From NCBI GenBank assembly GCA_946886275.1, contig CAMPIH010000109.1, forward strand, positions 1 through 7,694: 7,694 bases of DNA, read 5' to 3'. Shown here one piece after another: positions 5,667 to 7,694 of this stretch. Each line of letters starts with the position of its first letter. Within the stretch, counting starts at the first letter, position 1. The translations under genes and the position numbers were made by a program. A model generated the notes under the pieces. That model was not told where the DNA came from, did not search any database, and was given only the letters and a program-made list of their open reading frames with translations. The DNA comes from an uncultured Sphingosinicella sp. (lineage in GTDB: Bacteria > Pseudomonadota > Alphaproteobacteria > Sphingomonadales > Sphingomonadaceae).

Positions 5667-7418
5667 TCACACGAGCTCGCGCACCACGTCCGACGCAACG
5701 GTGAGCGCGATCTTGCCGCCATGCGGGGTGCCGCGAGCCAAAGCCTCGGCAAAGTGAAGCGCGTCCTTGGCCGTCGCCTTTGGCGGCATCGGCGGCGTAT
5801 GCGGATCGACGGCTGCCTCGATCAGGCACGGTCCAGGCGTTGCAAGCGCTTCGCGGAGCTGATCGCCGCAGCGTTCCGGATCTTCGATATGGACCCCGCG
5901 AAGGCCGCAGCCCTCCGCGACCTTGACGAAGTCGATCGGCTCGAGCTCGCAGGCATATTCGGGGTTGCCGAGGAAAACCATCTGCTCCCACTTGATCATG
6001 CCAAGACTGTTGTTCTTGATGACGATCACCTTCACATCGAGGTCGTATTTCTTCAGAGTCGCGAGCTCGCCCATCAGCATCGCCGTCGATCCGTCGCCGA
6101 TCACGCAAACGACCTGCCGCTGCGGAAAAGCGATGGCGGCGGCGATCGCGTAAGGCAGCCCGCAGGCCATGCTGGCGAGATTGCCCGAGCAGCTGAACAT
6201 CTGTCGATCGCGCATCATGATGTGACGCGCGACCCAGGTCGTGATCGTGCCGCTGTCGGTGACGATGATGGCATCGTCGCTGAGCAATTTGTCGAGCTCG
6301 TGAGTGACGACCTGAGGCTTCATCGGAACGTCCCGCCGGGTACCGCGCTCGTCCATCAGCGAGCGCCAGCCGCCCATCGCCTTTTGCGCCTGCTCCAGCC
6401 AGCTCCGGTCCTCATTCGCGCGGACCAATGGCAGCAGCGCCTGCAATATGCGTTGGCTGTCGCCGACAAGTCCCGCCTCGACCGGATAGCGAAGACCGAT
6501 CCGCTTCGGGTCCACCTCGATCTGAACGGCACGCGCGTCGCCGGGGCGAGGATAAAATTCGATATAGGGAAAGCTCGAGCCGACGATCAGCAAGGTGTCG
6601 CAACCCGCCAGCGCTTCCTGCGCCGGAGCCGTTCCAAGAAGGCCGACGCCGCCCACCGCATAGGGGCTCTGATCCGGGATCGCGCCCTTGCCGAGCAGTG
6701 GCATGCCCACCGGTGCGCCAAGTCTCTCGGCCAGCGCCTCCACCTCCGAACGCGCGCCAAGCGCGCCCCGGCCGGCGAGGATGAAGGGCTTCTTCGCTTC
6801 GTTCAGGATCGCCGCGGCGCGCTGAAGCTGGTCGGACGCCGGAAGCTGGCCGCCGCGTGCCATCAGGTTCGACACATGCTCGGCGATGTTTCGTTCGGAC
6901 CTTTCCCCTTTTCCGAACGGCATGGACTGGATGTCCACGGGCATGGTGATGTGGGTCGGCTGGCGGTAGGCGAGCGCCATCCGGCAGGCCATTTCGGTGA
7001 CGTTCTCGACATGCGCCACGCCCATGATCCGGGTGCTGTAGGCGCACGAATCCATGAACAGCTTGTCGAGCTCGACATCCTGCTGGGTGAAGGTGCCGAG
7101 GAGATCGTGAAACTGGAGTCCGGTAATGGCCAGGACCGGCTGGCCATCGAGCTTCGCGTCGTAGATGCCGTTGAGGAGGTGGATTCCGCCGGGTCCGGAG
7201 GTGGCGATGCAAACGCCGAGGCGGCCGGTCCATTTGGCATAGCCGCAGGCGGCGAAGGCGGCGGACTCCTCATGGCGGACCTGAACGAAGCGGATCTTGT
7301 CCTGCCGGATTCGAAGCGCCTCGATGATGCCATTGATTCCGTCGCCCGGAATTCCGAACACCGTGTCCACGCCCCATTCGATCAGCGTTTCGATCATCAC
7401 ATCGGCGGCGGTAGTCAT
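5667..7418 (-). CDS. Thiamine-diphosphate-requiring flavoenzyme, pyruvate oxidase (PoxB)-like
   Basis: This 583-residue protein has the three-domain layout of the TPP enzyme superfamily and the usual length of pyruvate oxidases. The N-terminal Pyr domain (about 1-170) has the catalytic glutamate at E50 in VRHEESAAFA, followed by SGPGGIHLLNG. The central FAD/Rossmann-like domain (about 190-330) includes SSFPYIEFYP and EVDPKRIG, close to E. coli PoxB as I recall it. The C-terminal PP domain has the Mg-TPP motif GDGS (441-444) ending in NN (469-470). The C-terminal PP-K-A tail resembles that of PoxB. By family it should decarboxylate pyruvate oxidatively to acetate and CO2 and pass electrons from FAD to quinone at the inner membrane; acetolactate synthase or another 2-oxoacid activity is the alternative. 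The ATG start is fixed by AAGGAGGA 7 nt upstream. It is the first gene of the run, and the next start is 47 nt beyond its stop. Family is certain, substrate is inferred. Confidence 0.9.
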   Translation of the reverse strand: MTTAADVMIETLIEWGVDTVFGIPGDGINGIIEALRIRQDKIRFVQVRHEESAAFAACGYAKWTGRLGVCIATSGPGGIHLLNGIYDAKLDGQPVLAITGLQFHDLLGTFTQQDVELDKLFMDSCAYSTRIMGVAHVENVTEMACRMALAYRQPTHITMPVDIQSMPFGKGERSERNIAEHVSNLMARGGQLPASDQLQRAAAILNEAKKPFILAGRGALGARSEVEALAERLGAPVGMPLLGKGAIPDQSPYAVGGVGLLGTAPAQEALAGCDTLLIVGSSFPYIEFYPRPGDARAVQIEVDPKRIGLRYPVEAGLVGDSQRILQALLPLVRANEDRSWLEQAQKAMGGWRSLMDERGTRRDVPMKPQVVTHELDKLLSDDAIIVTDSGTITTWVARHIMMRDRQMFSCSGNLASMACGLPYAIAAAIAFPQRQVVCVIGDGSTAMLMGELATLKKYDLDVKVIVIKNNSLGMIKWEQMVFLGNPEYACELEPIDFVKVAEGCGLRGVHIEDPERCGDQLREALATPGPCLIEAAVDPHTPPMPPKATAKDALHFAEALARGTPHGGKIALTVASDVVRELV

Positions 7419-7425
7419 TCACAAA

Positions 7426-7433
7426 TCCTCCTT
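7426..7433 (-). promoter_or_regulatory. Strong Shine-Dalgarno of the TPP enzyme gene
   Basis: On the minus strand this reads AAGGAGGA, a near-perfect anti-16S match placed 7 nt before the ATG at 7418. It is the best ribosome binding site in the window and sets the start of the first gene. Confidence 0.8.
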
Positions 7434-7439
7434 GGGGCG

Positions 7440-7455
7440 AGCCTCGTTCGAGGCT
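7440..7455. repeat. 7-bp inverted repeat just upstream of the TPP gene RBS
   Basis: AGCCTCG and CGAGGCT flank a 2-nt TT spacer and form a perfect dyad, ending 6 nt upstream of the Shine-Dalgarno. It could be a repressor operator or a hairpin in the 5' leader. No promoter hexamers convincing enough to report were found nearby, so its role is inference. Confidence 0.4.
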
Positions 7456-7694
7456 TGACGGCAATGCTCCACGGCCCGCCCCGGTGTGCCTCCGAAGGGC
7501 GGCGGCGCCACAGACAGGAGGCGGAGCGAAACCCTGGTCTGCGTGGATCGATGGGGGCACGTGACGCGGCGGCGACGGACGGGCCGAAGGCATGCACTCG
7601 TCGGCATTCGGAAAGTCGGGGACCGCCATCGCTCATGTCCAAACCGATCCTCATGTGGGGGTAACGTCCCAACGAGACTGTTCGTGCCGCCGAG
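7456..7694. other. Upstream region with no supported gene
   Basis: Together with 7419-7455 this is 276 bases of non-coding sequence 5' of the first gene. Open frames here lack ribosome binding sites or run out of frame into the TPP gene, and their translations have shadow composition (Arg/Pro/Ser-rich). The promoter of the run is presumably here, but I see no clear sigma-70 or EcfG-type (GGAAC...CGTT) pair. A weak direct repeat, ATCGCTCATGT / ATC-CTCATGT, lies at 7628-7638 and 7647-7656. Confidence 0.5.

Noticed and set aside
5620..6108. Upstream extension of the small protein frame inside the TPP gene
   Set aside because: The composition is that of a shadow frame (Arg/Gly/Ala/Asp). It changes sharply at the ATG at 5619, which has its own RBS.
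5631..7664. 677-codon open frame on the plus strand opposite the TPP enzyme gene
   Set aside because: It lies antisense to a gene with full catalytic motifs. Its translation is Arg/His/Ala-rich with no domain, which is typical of GC-rich mirror frames.
7415..7672. Small minus-strand frame upstream of the TPP gene
   Set aside because: TTG start without an RBS, Arg/Pro/Ser-rich translation, and it overlaps the RBS and start of the TPP gene.

Overview
The window is GC-rich (about two thirds G+C by eye) and every gene I can support lies on the minus strand, so transcription runs from high to low coordinates. Gene content and style point to an alphaproteobacterium, most likely a sphingomonad or a relative. 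The clues are a HisKA_2-type histidine kinase, a tiny hydrophilic Gly/Glu/Lys-rich protein, frequent GTG starts and tightly overlapping genes. The taxonomic call is an inference.

Layout in transcription order: (1) 7418-5667, a thiamine-diphosphate flavoenzyme of the pyruvate oxidase (PoxB-like) group. (2) 5619-5422, a 65-residue disordered hydrophilin-like protein. (3) 5312-4389, a 307-residue polytopic membrane protein that I do not recognise and that carries an internal duplication. (4) 4392-3778, a gluconate 2-dehydrogenase subunit 3 family protein. (5) 3785-2145, a GMC flavoprotein of the gluconate/FAD-glucose dehydrogenase type with a Cys triad spaced as in the [3Fe-4S] enzymes. (6) 2148-970, an FMN-dependent alpha-hydroxyacid dehydrogenase (LldD/glycolate oxidase family). 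(7) 874-197, a short sensor-less histidine kinase. Genes 3 to 6 are joined by overlaps of 4, 8 and 4 nt and are almost certainly one translationally coupled unit. Genes 1, 2 and 7 are spaced by 47-109 nt and may belong to the same transcript.

Functionally the cluster looks like a set of flavin dehydrogenases that could feed electrons into the membrane: oxidation of a sugar, alcohol or aldonate by the GMC enzyme, of a 2-hydroxyacid such as lactate by the LldD-like enzyme, and of pyruvate by the PoxB-like enzyme. The point most worth following is the unusual GMC module. The flavoprotein and small subunit are present, but there is no multiheme cytochrome c, no CxxCH motif and no visible Tat signal. 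In the place where an anchor or electron acceptor would be expected sits an unrecognised membrane protein built of two homologous halves. It has four histidines that are predicted to lie on the same membrane face.

The ends of the window (1-196 and 7419-7694) hold no gene I can support. A 9-bp inverted repeat covers the kinase stop codon, and a 7-bp inverted repeat lies just upstream of the ribosome binding site of the first gene.
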